Assembly: GCA_029261535.1 (NCBI GenBank)
Contig: JAJDBF010000017.1
Location: 30,504-94,503, forward strand
Direction of reading: 5' to 3'
DNA: 64,000 nt
Origin: Nitrospinaceae bacterium
GTDB lineage: Bacteria; Nitrospinota; Nitrospinia; Nitrospinales; Nitrospinaceae
Shown one piece after another: positions 1 to 8,488 of the stretch. The number at the start of each line of letters is the position of its first letter. Position 1 is the stretch's first letter. Below the pieces are notes generated by a model that saw only the letters and a program-made list of their open reading frames with translations, did no database searches and had not been told where the DNA came from. The position numbers and the translations under genes are program-made.

Positions 1-1
1 C

Positions 2-148
2 CTGGTACAAAGCTCCGGAAACGAAGTGCTGGACAGTCTTGCGCTTCGGGCCATCAGTGCCTCCGAACCGTTCCCTCCATTCCCCAAGGAATTGAAGGAA
101 CCCAACCTTCACATCGTCGTCCACTTCCGCTATGTCTATCAAGAATAA
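2..148 (+). CDS. TonB/TolA-type C-terminal domain protein, 3-prime end only
   Basis: The reading frame enters from outside the window and ends with TAA 17 bases inside tolB, giving a tail of 48 residues. The tail contains PFPPFPKEL and then alternating hydrophobic residues (LHIVVHFRYVY), the pattern of the last strand of a TonB/TolA C-terminal domain, which in Gram-negative bacteria links inner-membrane energy to outer-membrane partners. The overlap with tolB suggests translational coupling and a tol operon (tolA-tolB, with pal further on). Only the end is visible, so TolA cannot be separated from an energy-transducing TonB. Confidence 0.65.
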   Translation: MVQSSGNEVLDSLALRAISASEPFPPFPKELKEPNLHIVVHFRYVYQE

Positions 149-1478
149 TAAATCCCATCTGACTTCCCTGTGTTTGTTTGTTGCCCTCTTACTCAATGCC
201 TCATGGGCCATTGCGCAGTCTGATGTCCTCATTGATCTTTCGATGAAGACGCAGTCGGAGGTGCGCATTGCCGTCCCCGAATTTGTTCAGTTAAAAGGTA
301 GTAATGATTCCAGCGGCGTGGGTCGCGAAGGCCGTGAAATTTTAGAAAACGACCTTAAGTTGTTCGAGTTGTTTCTGCCTGTACGGCACAGTGTGTACCG
401 TGCACAGGCGACGCGCGAGCGCAACTCCGGCAAAGTCGATTATGGCGAATGGAACGGGCTCGGCGTGCAATGGTTGATCAAGGCGCAGTATCAGGTGAAT
501 GGTGCCGACAATAATGTTTTCATCTTCCGTTTGTACGATGTGGTCAACGAGCGGTTCATCGTTGGCAAGCGTTACCGGGGCAAACGCCCGTGGGTGAGGC
601 GCATGATGCACCGTTTCGCCGATGAGGTGATGGAACAATTGACCGGCAAACGGGGCGTGGCGGAAACGCAGATCGCCTTTCTCGCTCAGCAGGGAACCAG
701 CGGCAAGGAAATGTATGTGGTGGATTTCGACGGCTACAATCTGAAGAAAGTGACGCGGGAGCAGGCGGTCATGCTGGCACCCGACTGGTCGCCGGATGGC
801 AAGGCCATCGTGTTCACTTCCTTTCGCGATCATAACCCGGACCTGGTGATGGTCGACCGTTCCGGCAAAAAGCGAAAAGTATTACTGCAACTGCCCGGCC
901 TCAACAGCGCGCCAGCCTGGTCACCGGACGGCGAAAAAATTGCGCTGGTGCTCAGCAAGGATCAAAACTCAGAGATTTATCTGCTCGACAAGTTTGCCAA
1001 TCTGAAACGACTCACCAAACATTTCAATATCGACACCTCCCCCTCCTGGTCGCCGGACGGAAAAAAAATCGCGTTTGCCTCCGACCGGTCAGGCACCGGG
1101 GCACCGCAGATTTTTATTATGGATGCCCGTTTGGGCGATAGAAATGGAGTGAAGCGCATTACCTTTTCTGCAAATTACAATGACAACCCCGCCTGGTCGC
1201 CGGGAGGAGACAAAATTGCCTACACCGCATTGGTGAAACGCCGGTTTCAGGTCAAGATTTATGATCTCGACAAAAAGAAGACCTACGACCTGACCACGGG
1301 CAGGGGAAATAAAGAGGCTCCGGCCTGGTCGCCGGATGGACAATTTGTCGCTTTCCGGGTTGAGCAGGGAGGAAAGTCAGCTATTCACATAAAACGGGTG
1401 GGTTCCAAGAAAAGTCGCGCCCTGACTTTTGCCCCGCTGGCGGCATTGAGTCCGACTTGGTCTCCCTACTCGCGTTAA
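132..1478 (+). CDS. tolB: Tol-Pal system translocation protein TolB
   Basis: 448 residues, close to the usual TolB length. An N-terminal signal peptide (about residues 1-28, ending AIAQ) sends it to the periplasm. Residues 30-165 form the TolB N-terminal domain and residues 175-448 a beta-propeller with repeated W-S-P-D-G motifs near residues 219, 262, 306, 355 and 398, plus a last W-S-P at the C-terminus (PD40 repeats). TolB docks on the Pal lipoprotein and helps constrict the outer membrane at division. The start overlaps the end of the TonB/TolA-type gene and pal follows after 383 bases, the classic tol order. No terminator is evident after it. Confidence 0.93.
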   Translation: MSIKNNKSHLTSLCLFVALLLNASWAIAQSDVLIDLSMKTQSEVRIAVPEFVQLKGSNDSSGVGREGREILENDLKLFELFLPVRHSVYRAQATRERNSGKVDYGEWNGLGVQWLIKAQYQVNGADNNVFIFRLYDVVNERFIVGKRYRGKRPWVRRMMHRFADEVMEQLTGKRGVAETQIAFLAQQGTSGKEMYVVDFDGYNLKKVTREQAVMLAPDWSPDGKAIVFTSFRDHNPDLVMVDRSGKKRKVLLQLPGLNSAPAWSPDGEKIALVLSKDQNSEIYLLDKFANLKRLTKHFNIDTSPSWSPDGKKIAFASDRSGTGAPQIFIMDARLGDRNGVKRITFSANYNDNPAWSPGGDKIAYTALVKRRFQVKIYDLDKKKTYDLTTGRGNKEAPAWSPDGQFVAFRVEQGGKSAIHIKRVGSKKSRALTFAPLAALSPTWSPYSR

Positions 1479-1861
1479 TAAAAGAGCGCGAAAATCAAAC
1501 TTTTTGAAAAAGCAGGGCCTTTTTGCCAACTTACATTTACACAAGAAATAAATATGTTGCACAGAAAGGCTTGTACGAAACCCCGAATTGCTTTAAAATA
1601 ATGAGTAGGTAATCCGCAACTCTTTGAATTAATTGCTTGATATGAATCCCCAAAGAAAGGGTGGCGCGAAGGGTCCGAACTCCGGACTGAGGAATTGAAT
1701 AAAATAAAATTGTTTAAAATTTGTTTAAATTAATATTTCGAATTTTAAGGTCATCGGGTTCCAGGTTCGGTTTCCATTACCTCAGGTTGGGTTCCTGAGG
1801 TTGAGGAAAACCTGCCCTATTGAATTTCCAACTTTCCAATTTTCAAAGAGGTCCAAAAGCT
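1479..1861. other. tolB-pal intergenic region
   Basis: 383 bases without a supported gene. The middle is AT-rich (around 1695-1745). The last 120 bases, probably the pal leader, hold a perfect 7-bp hairpin (see 1780-1800). The gap suggests that pal may have its own promoter, but no clear -35/-10 pair could be chosen. Confidence 0.5.
1780..1800 (+). promoter_or_regulatory. Hairpin in the pal leader
   Basis: CCTCAGG and CCTGAGG pair perfectly around a 7-base loop, about 60 bases before the pal start. There is no T-run after it, so it is not an ordinary terminator. It could affect mRNA stability or translation. The structure is seen directly; the function is inference. Confidence 0.35.
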
Positions 1862-2962
1862 ATGAAGTTGACGACGAAGAAAAATTTCACAAGAAGCATC
1901 ATCGGTCTGGGAGTGGCCTTGCTGATGATGGGGTTTGCTACAGGTTGCTCCAAGCAATTACTGCCGCCGGAGATTGAGGCGAGCAATGGTGGTGCCAGTG
2001 GTTTTCAAACCAGCCTGTCCGAAAATGGCGGGGGCATCAACGAGGGCAATGTTGGTGGCGGAAACACCGGCAGTGGCAATGGAAGTGGTGGCGGAACCGG
2101 AGGTTCAGCTGGAGAAGGTTTCAACATTTCCGAACAAAATGAAGGCTTCCCGGGTGGTGGTAGTGGCTCTGGAACTGCTAATGGCGGTCCCGGATTTATT
2201 CAGGAAGGAAATATTGCTGAAGGCGATCCCGGCTTTGCTGGCTCCGGCCCCAACTTTTCCGGTAGTGAAGATGGAAACTTCGGTAGCGGTTCCGGGCCGA
2301 TGCCTGGTAATGGTTCTGCTGGTTGGGCACCGAAAGACGGATCGGGTTTTGGTTCTGGGTCGGGTTCTGGATCTGGATCGGGTTCTGGTTCCGGTGGATC
2401 TTTCGCAACCTTTGGTTCTGGAGGTGGCGCTGGCGGTACCGGTCCTCTGGGTGAGGGCCAAGGCGGTTTGCCTGATACGAGCATGGACACCCGTCCCTTC
2501 CACACAGGTCCTACTGGAGCACCCGGTTCTTCCGCAGGTTCGTCAGGTGGTTCCATGGCGGCGGGTGGTGGCTCAACAATGGGAGGTATGACCCAGCAGG
2601 AAGCTCGTCTGGCAGATTTTATGGATTCTCAGGACTTGAATGACATCCATTTTGCCTACGACCAGTACGACCTGACCGAATCAAGCAAGGAGGTTCTTCG
2701 CACCAATGCGGATTGGCTAAATTCTAATCCCACTGCCCGTATCGAAATCCAGGGGCATTGCGATGAACGCGGAACCAATAACTACAACCTGGGACTCGGC
2801 GAACGCCGGGCTCTGAGTACGAAAAAATTCCTCACTGCGCTGGGTGTCGATGCCAACCGCATTTTCACCATCAGCTATGGTGAAGAAAAACCGTTCTGCT
2901 TCGATAGCAACGATGCCTGCTGGAATAAAAACCGGCGTGCTCATTTTATGGTAGCCCGTTAA
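1862..2962 (+). CDS. pal: Peptidoglycan-associated lipoprotein Pal with a long Gly/Ser linker
   Basis: Start chosen at 1862, with AAAGAGG upstream. An earlier in-frame start at 1820 would add 14 residues ahead of the signal peptide. 366 residues: lipoprotein signal with a lipobox ending ATGC (Cys29), then about 200 residues dominated by Gly and Ser with GSGSGS runs, then an OmpA-like domain from about residue 255 (HFAYDQYDL, GHCDERGTNNYN, NRRAHF) that binds peptidoglycan through its conserved Asp and Arg. It anchors the outer membrane to the wall and partners TolB. Typical Pal is about 170 residues, so the linker roughly doubles it; the linker DNA is low-complexity and could vary in length between strains. 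Confidence 0.9.
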   Translation: MKLTTKKNFTRSIIGLGVALLMMGFATGCSKQLLPPEIEASNGGASGFQTSLSENGGGINEGNVGGGNTGSGNGSGGGTGGSAGEGFNISEQNEGFPGGGSGSGTANGGPGFIQEGNIAEGDPGFAGSGPNFSGSEDGNFGSGSGPMPGNGSAGWAPKDGSGFGSGSGSGSGSGSGSGGSFATFGSGGGAGGTGPLGEGQGGLPDTSMDTRPFHTGPTGAPGSSAGSSGGSMAAGGGSTMGGMTQQEARLADFMDSQDLNDIHFAYDQYDLTESSKEVLRTNADWLNSNPTARIEIQGHCDERGTNNYNLGLGERRALSTKKFLTALGVDANRIFTISYGEEKPFCFDSNDACWNKNRRAHFMVAR

Positions 2963-3002
2963 TCACCTCGTTGATTACTGGACCTGTACCTCTTCGTCGA
3001 TC

Positions 3003-3042
3003 GACCGCAATGGGAGTTTTCCCATTGCGGTCGTTTTTTTTT
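3003..3042 (+). terminator. Rho-independent terminator after pal
   Basis: A perfect 13-bp stem (GACCGCAATGGGA with its complement) around the loop GTTT is followed by G and nine T. It lies about 40 bases past the pal stop and closes the tol-pal unit. Confidence 0.93.
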
Positions 3043-3049
3043 GATCGTC

Positions 3050-3600
3050 CACCTTCCGGTGGGGGTAATGGGCTGACCCTTCAAGAGCAGACAATATATC
3101 CTGAGCGCATCGCAGAATATTTTCGCGTCAGCCGACCGCAAGGCCCGGCAAATACCCGCATTTCGTGGTACGCTAAACTCACCTTACGGTCCTCCGCGGA
3201 CTGCGAACGTGTCAATCGTTTTTGAGCAGACACTAATTTTAAATCGCAACACCATGTAGAGGGCTGGGTTGGTTTTTCTCCTGGCCACTTTGCTGGAGGA
3301 TTGACGAGGAATGAACGCCTTGAACCTCGTTGCCGCCTTTCGACCTGGCTCAAGGTGACAACAAAAAGGCTAAAGTCCAAGGCGAGATTCTTCACCTTCG
3401 GTTCAGAATGACATGCCAGGGTTTTCTTTTCTATCCGCCGTGCGCGGAGCACTACCTTGCGCCACTCGCCGTGGGGGCGACGGGCCAACCGTTTGTGAAT
3501 ACAAAAATCACTTTTGTGAACATTAAATTGTTTTCTTGTAACCGACCGTAAGGTCCGGCGAGCACCACCCCATCGTCAACTCCTTTTTCGGATGTGAACT
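3050..3600. repeat. Intergenic cluster of dispersed repeats
   Basis: 550 bases with no supported gene. It holds several GC-rich short inverted repeats of the GACCGCAAGG / CCTCCGCGGAC type (family D, near 3055, 3128, 3186, 3436 and 3541). It also holds one family A copy at about 3371-3414, whose conserved ends are GGCGAGATTCTTC and TCAGAATGACA. Short reading frames crossing it are composed of repeat DNA and are not believed. Confidence 0.7.
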
Positions 3601-5220
3601 ATGAAACGGCTTTTAAATTTCCTTTGGATCAGTATTTTTCTGTCTTTGGTTTTTTCGGCGAGCCCAGCTTCGGCCCAGTTGTTTGGCAGTGATGAAAAGA
3701 ACTGGGAAAAGGTATTGATCGAACTCAAAAAAATCAATGCCCGTCTGGTGTCCTTGCACAATAAGGATTTGCCAACCTTGCACCGTAATCAGGCTGAAAT
3801 GATGGATCAGGTGGGAAGTCTGCGCAATATGTTGCCTGGCATTCAGGGGAAAATGGAGGAACTCCGGAGCAACCAGTCCGATCAAATGAGTGGAATCCAG
3901 AATCGTATCGGTCAGATTGAATCCTTTGTTCAGGGTGAAATGTCCCGGCAGGGTGACCTGCAGAAAGCCGAGTTGTCCGGGTTTAAAAAAGATGTCGCCG
4001 ACAAATTCGACCAGCTCCGTCAGGGGATGGCGCAGGATATGGAACAGATGGCGACCGCCAACCAGGGTCAATTTCAGCAGATGACGCAGAATAACGAGGC
4101 GGCGTTGACAGCGATGAAACTGCAAATGGACAAACAGGCGGACAAGACCGGACAGGTGATCGGTCACCTGAGCAAAATTCTGGAGGCGAATGCCAGTCAA
4201 TTCCAAACACTCAATACGCGGATGGACAGCCTCAATCAAATGGTGATGACCAATTCGCAGGCACTGAATTCAGGCTTTGTCGCGATCGAATCCAACAACC
4301 GGGTGGTCAATGCCAACACGGACACCATCACCCGTGTGCTCAAAAAAGGATTCACCGAACAGGAAAAAGTTCAGGTGGCGGTCGCCACACTCGGGGCTGA
4401 AATATCAAAAGCGCAGGACAATATTAAATTGACGCGGGATACGATTGGCTTGCTCAAGGGAATTATCGACCCCAAACTCGATGCGCTGACGCGAGGGCAG
4501 GCAACACTTCAAAACGGACAAAGCACCGTCCAGCAATCGGTCGTGAGTGGCCAGAAACAAATCGCCGACCAGGTAGGAGCGATGCAAGCCGGTCAGGTTC
4601 AGATCACAGAGCGTTTCAATAAACTGGTCGAAACAACTCAGGCGATGCTGACCCACTCCGGTCAGGTCGGAGAACAGTTGAACCAACTCGGTGGAAAAGT
4701 GGTAAGCGGTCAAGGGGACATGCAGTTGAACAATCAGAAACTGGGCAAGCTGATCGATATCCTCAAAGCCATGGCTCAGGAGCAACAGAAGTTTGACCAC
4801 CTTCTCAACGGTCAGGGCAAGATTCAAACTTCCCTCGCAAGCGATCAGCAGAAGATTGACAACCTCATCCTCGGGCTCGGTCAAGTACACAAGATGGCTT
4901 CTGGTGAGGAGCAGAAGATCGACAATCTCATTCTCGGATTCAGTCAGGTACACAAGATGGTTTCCGGTGAGGGGCAGAAATTGGATCAGTTGATCAACGG
5001 TCAGAACGAAGTGCGGAAGGCGGTCATCGCCACATCCGCCCAGTCTGGGCAGGTGCTGTCAGCCAGTCTGGAAGTAGAAAAAACCGTGACCGGTTCGTCT
5101 GCGCGAATGGAACATATAATGAAAGGCAACCAGGCGTTTCAGGAAGCACTGGCAGATCTCAGGCGAAAAGCCAATGTCAACATTTCCAGGAACGATGCTA
5201 TCCTGAAAAAATTAAAATGA
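3601..5220 (+). CDS. Exported coiled-coil protein, function unknown
   Basis: 539 residues with a clear signal peptide (about 1-25, ending ASAQ). The mature part is almost entirely Gln/Lys/Leu-rich helix with heptad spacing and very few aromatics, so it should form long coiled coils in the periplasm or at the surface. Around residues 390-475 there are four 21-residue units (three heptads each) of the form QKIDNLILG..QVHKM. The second and third units are nearly identical at DNA level too, showing recent duplication. No enzymatic motif and no membrane anchor beyond the signal were seen. It is flanked by repeat-filled gaps, so it is probably monocistronic. The family was not recognised. Confidence 0.75.
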   Translation: MKRLLNFLWISIFLSLVFSASPASAQLFGSDEKNWEKVLIELKKINARLVSLHNKDLPTLHRNQAEMMDQVGSLRNMLPGIQGKMEELRSNQSDQMSGIQNRIGQIESFVQGEMSRQGDLQKAELSGFKKDVADKFDQLRQGMAQDMEQMATANQGQFQQMTQNNEAALTAMKLQMDKQADKTGQVIGHLSKILEANASQFQTLNTRMDSLNQMVMTNSQALNSGFVAIESNNRVVNANTDTITRVLKKGFTEQEKVQVAVATLGAEISKAQDNIKLTRDTIGLLKGIIDPKLDALTRGQATLQNGQSTVQQSVVSGQKQIADQVGAMQAGQVQITERFNKLVETTQAMLTHSGQVGEQLNQLGGKVVSGQGDMQLNNQKLGKLIDILKAMAQEQQKFDHLLNGQGKIQTSLASDQQKIDNLILGLGQVHKMASGEEQKIDNLILGFSQVHKMVSGEGQKLDQLINGQNEVRKAVIATSAQSGQVLSASLEVEKTVTGSSARMEHIMKGNQAFQEALADLRRKANVNISRNDAILKKLK

Positions 5221-5518
5221 TCCGGCCTTGCTAGCACAAAAAAATTTTGTGACGCTCCAAATCAAAAGTAAAAGTGTTTTAATATTTTCCCTTCCAGGGT
5301 GACCTTTGCATAACCCAAAAAATAAAAAGCAAAGGCGAGATTCTTCACTCTGCGGAGTTTATCCTGAGCCTGTCGAAGGGCGTCGTTCAGAATGACAGTT
5401 CGTTATTTTTATTTGTCACCCTGAGCTTGTCGAAGGGGGACTTCCTCTTTTCAGTCCCTCAAAAAGTACTTATGCAAAGGTCTCCCTTCCAAGGGGGATT
5501 GGACACTACAGGTAACCG
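5221..5518. repeat. Family A and family B dispersed repeats before radA
   Basis: A family A copy lies at about 5308-5400 (GGCGAGATTCTTC to TCAGAATGACA, with an inner CCTGAGCCTGTCGAAGG segment). A family B copy lies at about 5442-5488 (CAGTCCCTCAAAAAGTACTT then ATGCAAAGGTCTCC). The same B unit occurs upstream of rodA, near 32.5 kb and near 55.0 kb. Confidence 0.75.
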
Positions 5519-6898
5519 ATGGCACGAACCAAAACCGAACACGTCTGCCAGAGTTGTGGTCACCGCGCTCCCAAGTGGCTTGGCAAATGCCCGGAGTGTG
5601 GCGACTGGAACAGCTTTGCCGAAGAGGTTCTGCGCCCGGCCTCCCAGCCCAAAAATAATAGAAGCCGATCATCCTCTGCCGCGCCCGCGAAAGTAATGTC
5701 GATCACCGATGTTTCACCCTCAGCGGCTGTCCGTCTGAGTTCCGGGATCGATGAACTCGATCGCGTACTGGGCGGCGGGCTGGTGCCGGGTTCTCTGATT
5801 TTACTGGGCGGCGATCCGGGGATCGGCAAGTCCACCCTCGTTCTGCAAAGTTTGTTCGAAATGGCCAAGGCGGGCCACCCGGTACTTTATGTTTCCGGTG
5901 AGGAATCGCCGGAGCAGATTCAACTGCGCGCCAGCCGGTTGAACCGTCTATCCAAAAATTTTCGCGTGTTTTCTGAAATCTGCCTAGAAGATATTCTGCG
6001 GGTGCTCGATGAAGAAAACCCATCGGTGCTCGTCCTCGATTCCATCCAGACATTTCACACAGCGGATCTGCCCTCTGCCCCCGGCAGTGTCGGGCAGGTG
6101 CGCGAGGTGGCGTTCAAGGTGTTTCAGGAATGCAAATCGCGCGGCTTGCCGGTCTGGATCATCGGTCACATCACCAAAGAAGGGGCCATCGCCGGGCCCA
6201 AATCGCTGGAGCACATCGTCGACACGGTATTGTATTTTGAAGGCGAGCGCGGCAATCATTTCCGAATACTGCGCGCGATCAAAAATCGTTTCGGAGCGAC
6301 TCCCGAGATGGGTGTGTTTGAGATGAGCGATGAAGGTTTGCGACCGGTGGCGAACCCTTCCGAATTATTTCTGGCAGAGCGACCGAAGGAAAGTCCCGGT
6401 TCCGTCATCGTCACCACTCTGGAAGGGACGCGCCCGCTGTTGGTTGAAGTGCAGGCCCTGGTCAGCTCTTCCGCCTCCATTGGCATGCCACGTCGCATGG
6501 CTTCCGGAGTCGACCCGAATCGCATGTCGCTGTTGGTGGCAATCCTCGAAAAACGATCAGGATTGCACTTGCAGGGCGAGGATATTTTCGTCAATATTGC
6601 GGGGGGATTGAAAGTGACCGAACCGGGGATCGACCTCGGCATGGCAGTCGCCATTGCCGGTAGTTTTCAGAATAAGGCGATCGACCCGCTGACGGTGTTG
6701 ATCGGCGAGGTCGGGCTGACGGGCGAGGTGCGATCGGTCGGGCAACTCGAAGTGCGCTTGCAGGAAGCATCGCGACTCGGCTTCACCCGTTGCATTGTCC
6801 CGCAGATCAATAAAAACGCCAACCTGAAACCCCCAGCCGGATTACAACTCGTGCAGGTCGCCTCGCTGGAACAGGTCTTCGATACCGTGTTTGAATAG
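5519..6898 (+). CDS. radA: DNA repair protein RadA
   Basis: 459 residues, the normal length. An N-terminal zinc finger (C10, C13, C24, C27) is followed by a RecA-like ATPase with Walker A GGDPGIGKST near residue 98, the RadA-specific KNRFG motif near 255, and a C-terminal Lon-protease-like domain (LVEVQALV onward, GVDPNR) lacking protease activity in this family. RadA is a cytoplasmic helicase-like motor that drives branch migration in recombination. It is followed after 11 bases by ispD on the same strand. Upstream DNA is a repeat cluster, and no strong ribosome site was seen. Confidence 0.95.
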   Translation: MARTKTEHVCQSCGHRAPKWLGKCPECGDWNSFAEEVLRPASQPKNNRSRSSSAAPAKVMSITDVSPSAAVRLSSGIDELDRVLGGGLVPGSLILLGGDPGIGKSTLVLQSLFEMAKAGHPVLYVSGEESPEQIQLRASRLNRLSKNFRVFSEICLEDILRVLDEENPSVLVLDSIQTFHTADLPSAPGSVGQVREVAFKVFQECKSRGLPVWIIGHITKEGAIAGPKSLEHIVDTVLYFEGERGNHFRILRAIKNRFGATPEMGVFEMSDEGLRPVANPSELFLAERPKESPGSVIVTTLEGTRPLLVEVQALVSSSASIGMPRRMASGVDPNRMSLLVAILEKRSGLHLQGEDIFVNIAGGLKVTEPGIDLGMAVAIAGSFQNKAIDPLTVLIGEVGLTGEVRSVGQLEVRLQEASRLGFTRCIVPQINKNANLKPPAGLQLVQVASLEQVFDTVFE

Positions 6899-6909
6899 GA
6901 CAAAATCAG

Positions 6910-7626
6910 ATGTCAGGTTGGAAACATGTTTCAGCGATCATCACAGCCGGTGGACGCGGCGTGCGTATTGGCGGGGACGTGCCCAAACAGTTTCTTGAAT
7001 TGAGCGGCAAACCGATTCTCGAACACACGCTGGAAAATTTTCAAGCGACCGGGCTCGTCGATGAAGTACTGCTAGTGGTACCTGCCGATTCCGTATCACA
7101 GGTTGAAAAAGACTACGCCCGTTTCAACGGCTGGTTGACGCGGGTGGTTGCCGGGGGGAAAGAGCGTCAGGACTCTGTCGGCAATGGCCTGAATTCACTT
7201 GGCCCCTCAGCGGATATCGTGCTGGTGCATGACGGGGTGCGACCCTTTGTGACGCACGAAATGTTGCAGAAATCCATCGCCACCGCGCATGAACACGGCG
7301 GGGCGATCTGCGCTATTCCCGTCAGTGACACGTTAAAGCGCGCCGACGCAAACGGCGTGGTGTCGGAAACCATCGACCGGCAAGGCCTGTGGCGCATGCA
7401 GACACCGCAAACCTTTTCACGCGGCATACTGGAAGAGGCCTTCGAACAAGCGCGGGCCGATGGATTTTACGGCACCGATGAAGGCATGCTGGTGGAACGG
7501 CTGGGACGACCGGTGAAACTTGTCACCGGCTCCGAGTTCAACATCAAGATCACCCGTCCGGAAGACCTGGTTCTGGCAAAACGCATCGCCACTTTCTGGC
7601 AGGACTACGTGAGGCAGACAAAATGA
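6910..7626 (+). CDS. ispD: 2-C-methyl-D-erythritol 4-phosphate cytidylyltransferase
   Basis: 238 residues. It joins CTP and MEP to give CDP-ME, step three of the non-mevalonate isoprenoid pathway, in the cytoplasm. Visible signatures are the nucleotide-binding loop AGGRGVRIGGDVPKQF near residues 14-29, VHDGVRPF near 115, and the C-terminal VTGSEFNIKITRPEDL. No fused IspF domain is present. It follows radA by 11 bases and overlaps the next gene by four bases (ATGA), so the three are probably one operon. Confidence 0.95.
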   Translation: MSGWKHVSAIITAGGRGVRIGGDVPKQFLELSGKPILEHTLENFQATGLVDEVLLVVPADSVSQVEKDYARFNGWLTRVVAGGKERQDSVGNGLNSLGPSADIVLVHDGVRPFVTHEMLQKSIATAHEHGGAICAIPVSDTLKRADANGVVSETIDRQGLWRMQTPQTFSRGILEEAFEQARADGFYGTDEGMLVERLGRPVKLVTGSEFNIKITRPEDLVLAKRIATFWQDYVRQTK

Positions 7627-7856
7627 AAAATATTATGGTGGCGCTGGCCGGGCTGGCCAGCCTGATTTACCTGATCAACCCGACGGCGGGAATCATTGAA
7701 ATCATTCCGGACAACCTGCCGATCATCGGCAACCTGGATGAAGGCACCGCCGCCGCAGTGCTTCTTGCGGCTCTTCGATACTATGGCGTTGACCTGACAA
7801 ATTTTCTGCGCAAGGGTATCAAGGAACCCGACGACAAGGACGCTCCAGAAAAATGA
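7623..7856 (+). CDS. Small membrane protein, DUF1232 (YkvA)-like
   Basis: 77 residues. Two hydrophobic stretches flank a segment YLINPTAGIIEIIPDNLPI. followed by GNLDEG, close to the Y-x-x-P-x-D-x-I-P-D-x-x-P-x-x-G-x-x-D-E pattern of DUF1232 proteins, whose function is unknown. It starts inside the ispD stop codon (ATGA overlap) with GAGG about seven bases upstream, so it is translationally coupled. The tail is charged and probably cytoplasmic. Confidence 0.75.
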   Translation: MKNIMVALAGLASLIYLINPTAGIIEIIPDNLPIIGNLDEGTAAAVLLAALRYYGVDLTNFLRKGIKEPDDKDAPEK

Positions 7857-7978
7857 TGTCTGGCGGTTTTGATCTGCTTCTCCTCGTTCAAACTTGCATC
7901 TAAATTACAATGAACTCAAGTGCCATCAAATTCCTGATCCAACTCATCATTCGAAAAATAACTGGAAGGAGAATCCCC

Positions 7979-8416
7979 ATGCTTTCCGTCGGAACCGAAG
8001 CACCCGATTTTCTGGTCAACGACCACAACGGCAATCGCATCACCTTGAAAGAACAACGCGGCAAAAAAGTCATCCTCTGGTTTTATCCCAAGGCAGACAC
8101 CCCCGGTTGCACCATGGAAGGTCAGGGGTTCCGCGATGACTATCAGCAGATTCAGGAAAAGAACACGGTAGTGTTCGGCATCAGTCTCGACAACGAAACC
8201 GACAACAAGGCCTTCGCCGAAAAATTTGATTTCCCCTACCCTCTGCTGTGCGATACCGGGCGTGAAATCGCTCTGGCCTATCAGGCGATCCAAAGCAAGG
8301 ACGATGGTTACGCCAACCGCATCACCTACGTGATCGACGAAGCCGGAAAAATCGCCGAGGCGATCGATCAGGTGGACACCAAAACACATTCCAAAGATTT
8401 ATGCTCGCGTATGTGA
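7979..8416 (+). CDS. bcp: Thioredoxin-dependent peroxiredoxin, Bcp/PrxQ type
   Basis: Start chosen at 7979 because AAGGAG sits seven bases upstream; an earlier in-frame ATG would add 23 residues with no homology. 145 residues, slightly shorter than usual. The peroxidatic cysteine lies in TPGCTMEG near residue 45, after the family motif WFYPKAD. It reduces hydrogen and alkyl peroxides using thioredoxin. There is no resolving cysteine five residues later (the position after TMEGQ is G), so it is the one-Cys form of this subfamily or uses the odd C-terminal DLCSRM cysteine. The last six residues do not look like the usual helix end. Confidence 0.88.
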   Translation: MLSVGTEAPDFLVNDHNGNRITLKEQRGKKVILWFYPKADTPGCTMEGQGFRDDYQQIQEKNTVVFGISLDNETDNKAFAEKFDFPYPLLCDTGREIALAYQAIQSKDDGYANRITYVIDEAGKIAEAIDQVDTKTHSKDLCSRM

Positions 8417-8433
8417 CGGGGGGATTGTCGGGG

Positions 8434-8462
8434 TTGACCCCTTGACTTCGGCCCGATACTAT
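8434..8462 (+). promoter_or_regulatory. Sigma70-type promoter before the DHS-like gene
   Basis: TTGACC (8434-8439) and TACTAT (8457-8462) are separated by 17 bases. This lies 27 bases ahead of the start codon, so the leader would be short. It fits the gene being its own transcription unit after the peroxiredoxin. Confidence 0.6.
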
Positions 8463-8488
8463 ACGGTTTTTTTACACACGGAGCGGTC

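Noticed and set aside
1935..2591. Long frames on both strands across the Gly/Ser-coding part of pal
   Set aside because: They are products of low-complexity GC-rich repeats in pal rather than genes.
3081..3488. CRISPR-like appearance of dispersed repeats
   Set aside because: Repeat spacing is irregular, units differ and no cas genes are present, so it is not a CRISPR array.
7910..7978. An earlier start for the peroxiredoxin
   Set aside because: It would add 23 residues without homology and lacks a ribosome site, while AAGGAG precedes the ATG at 7979.
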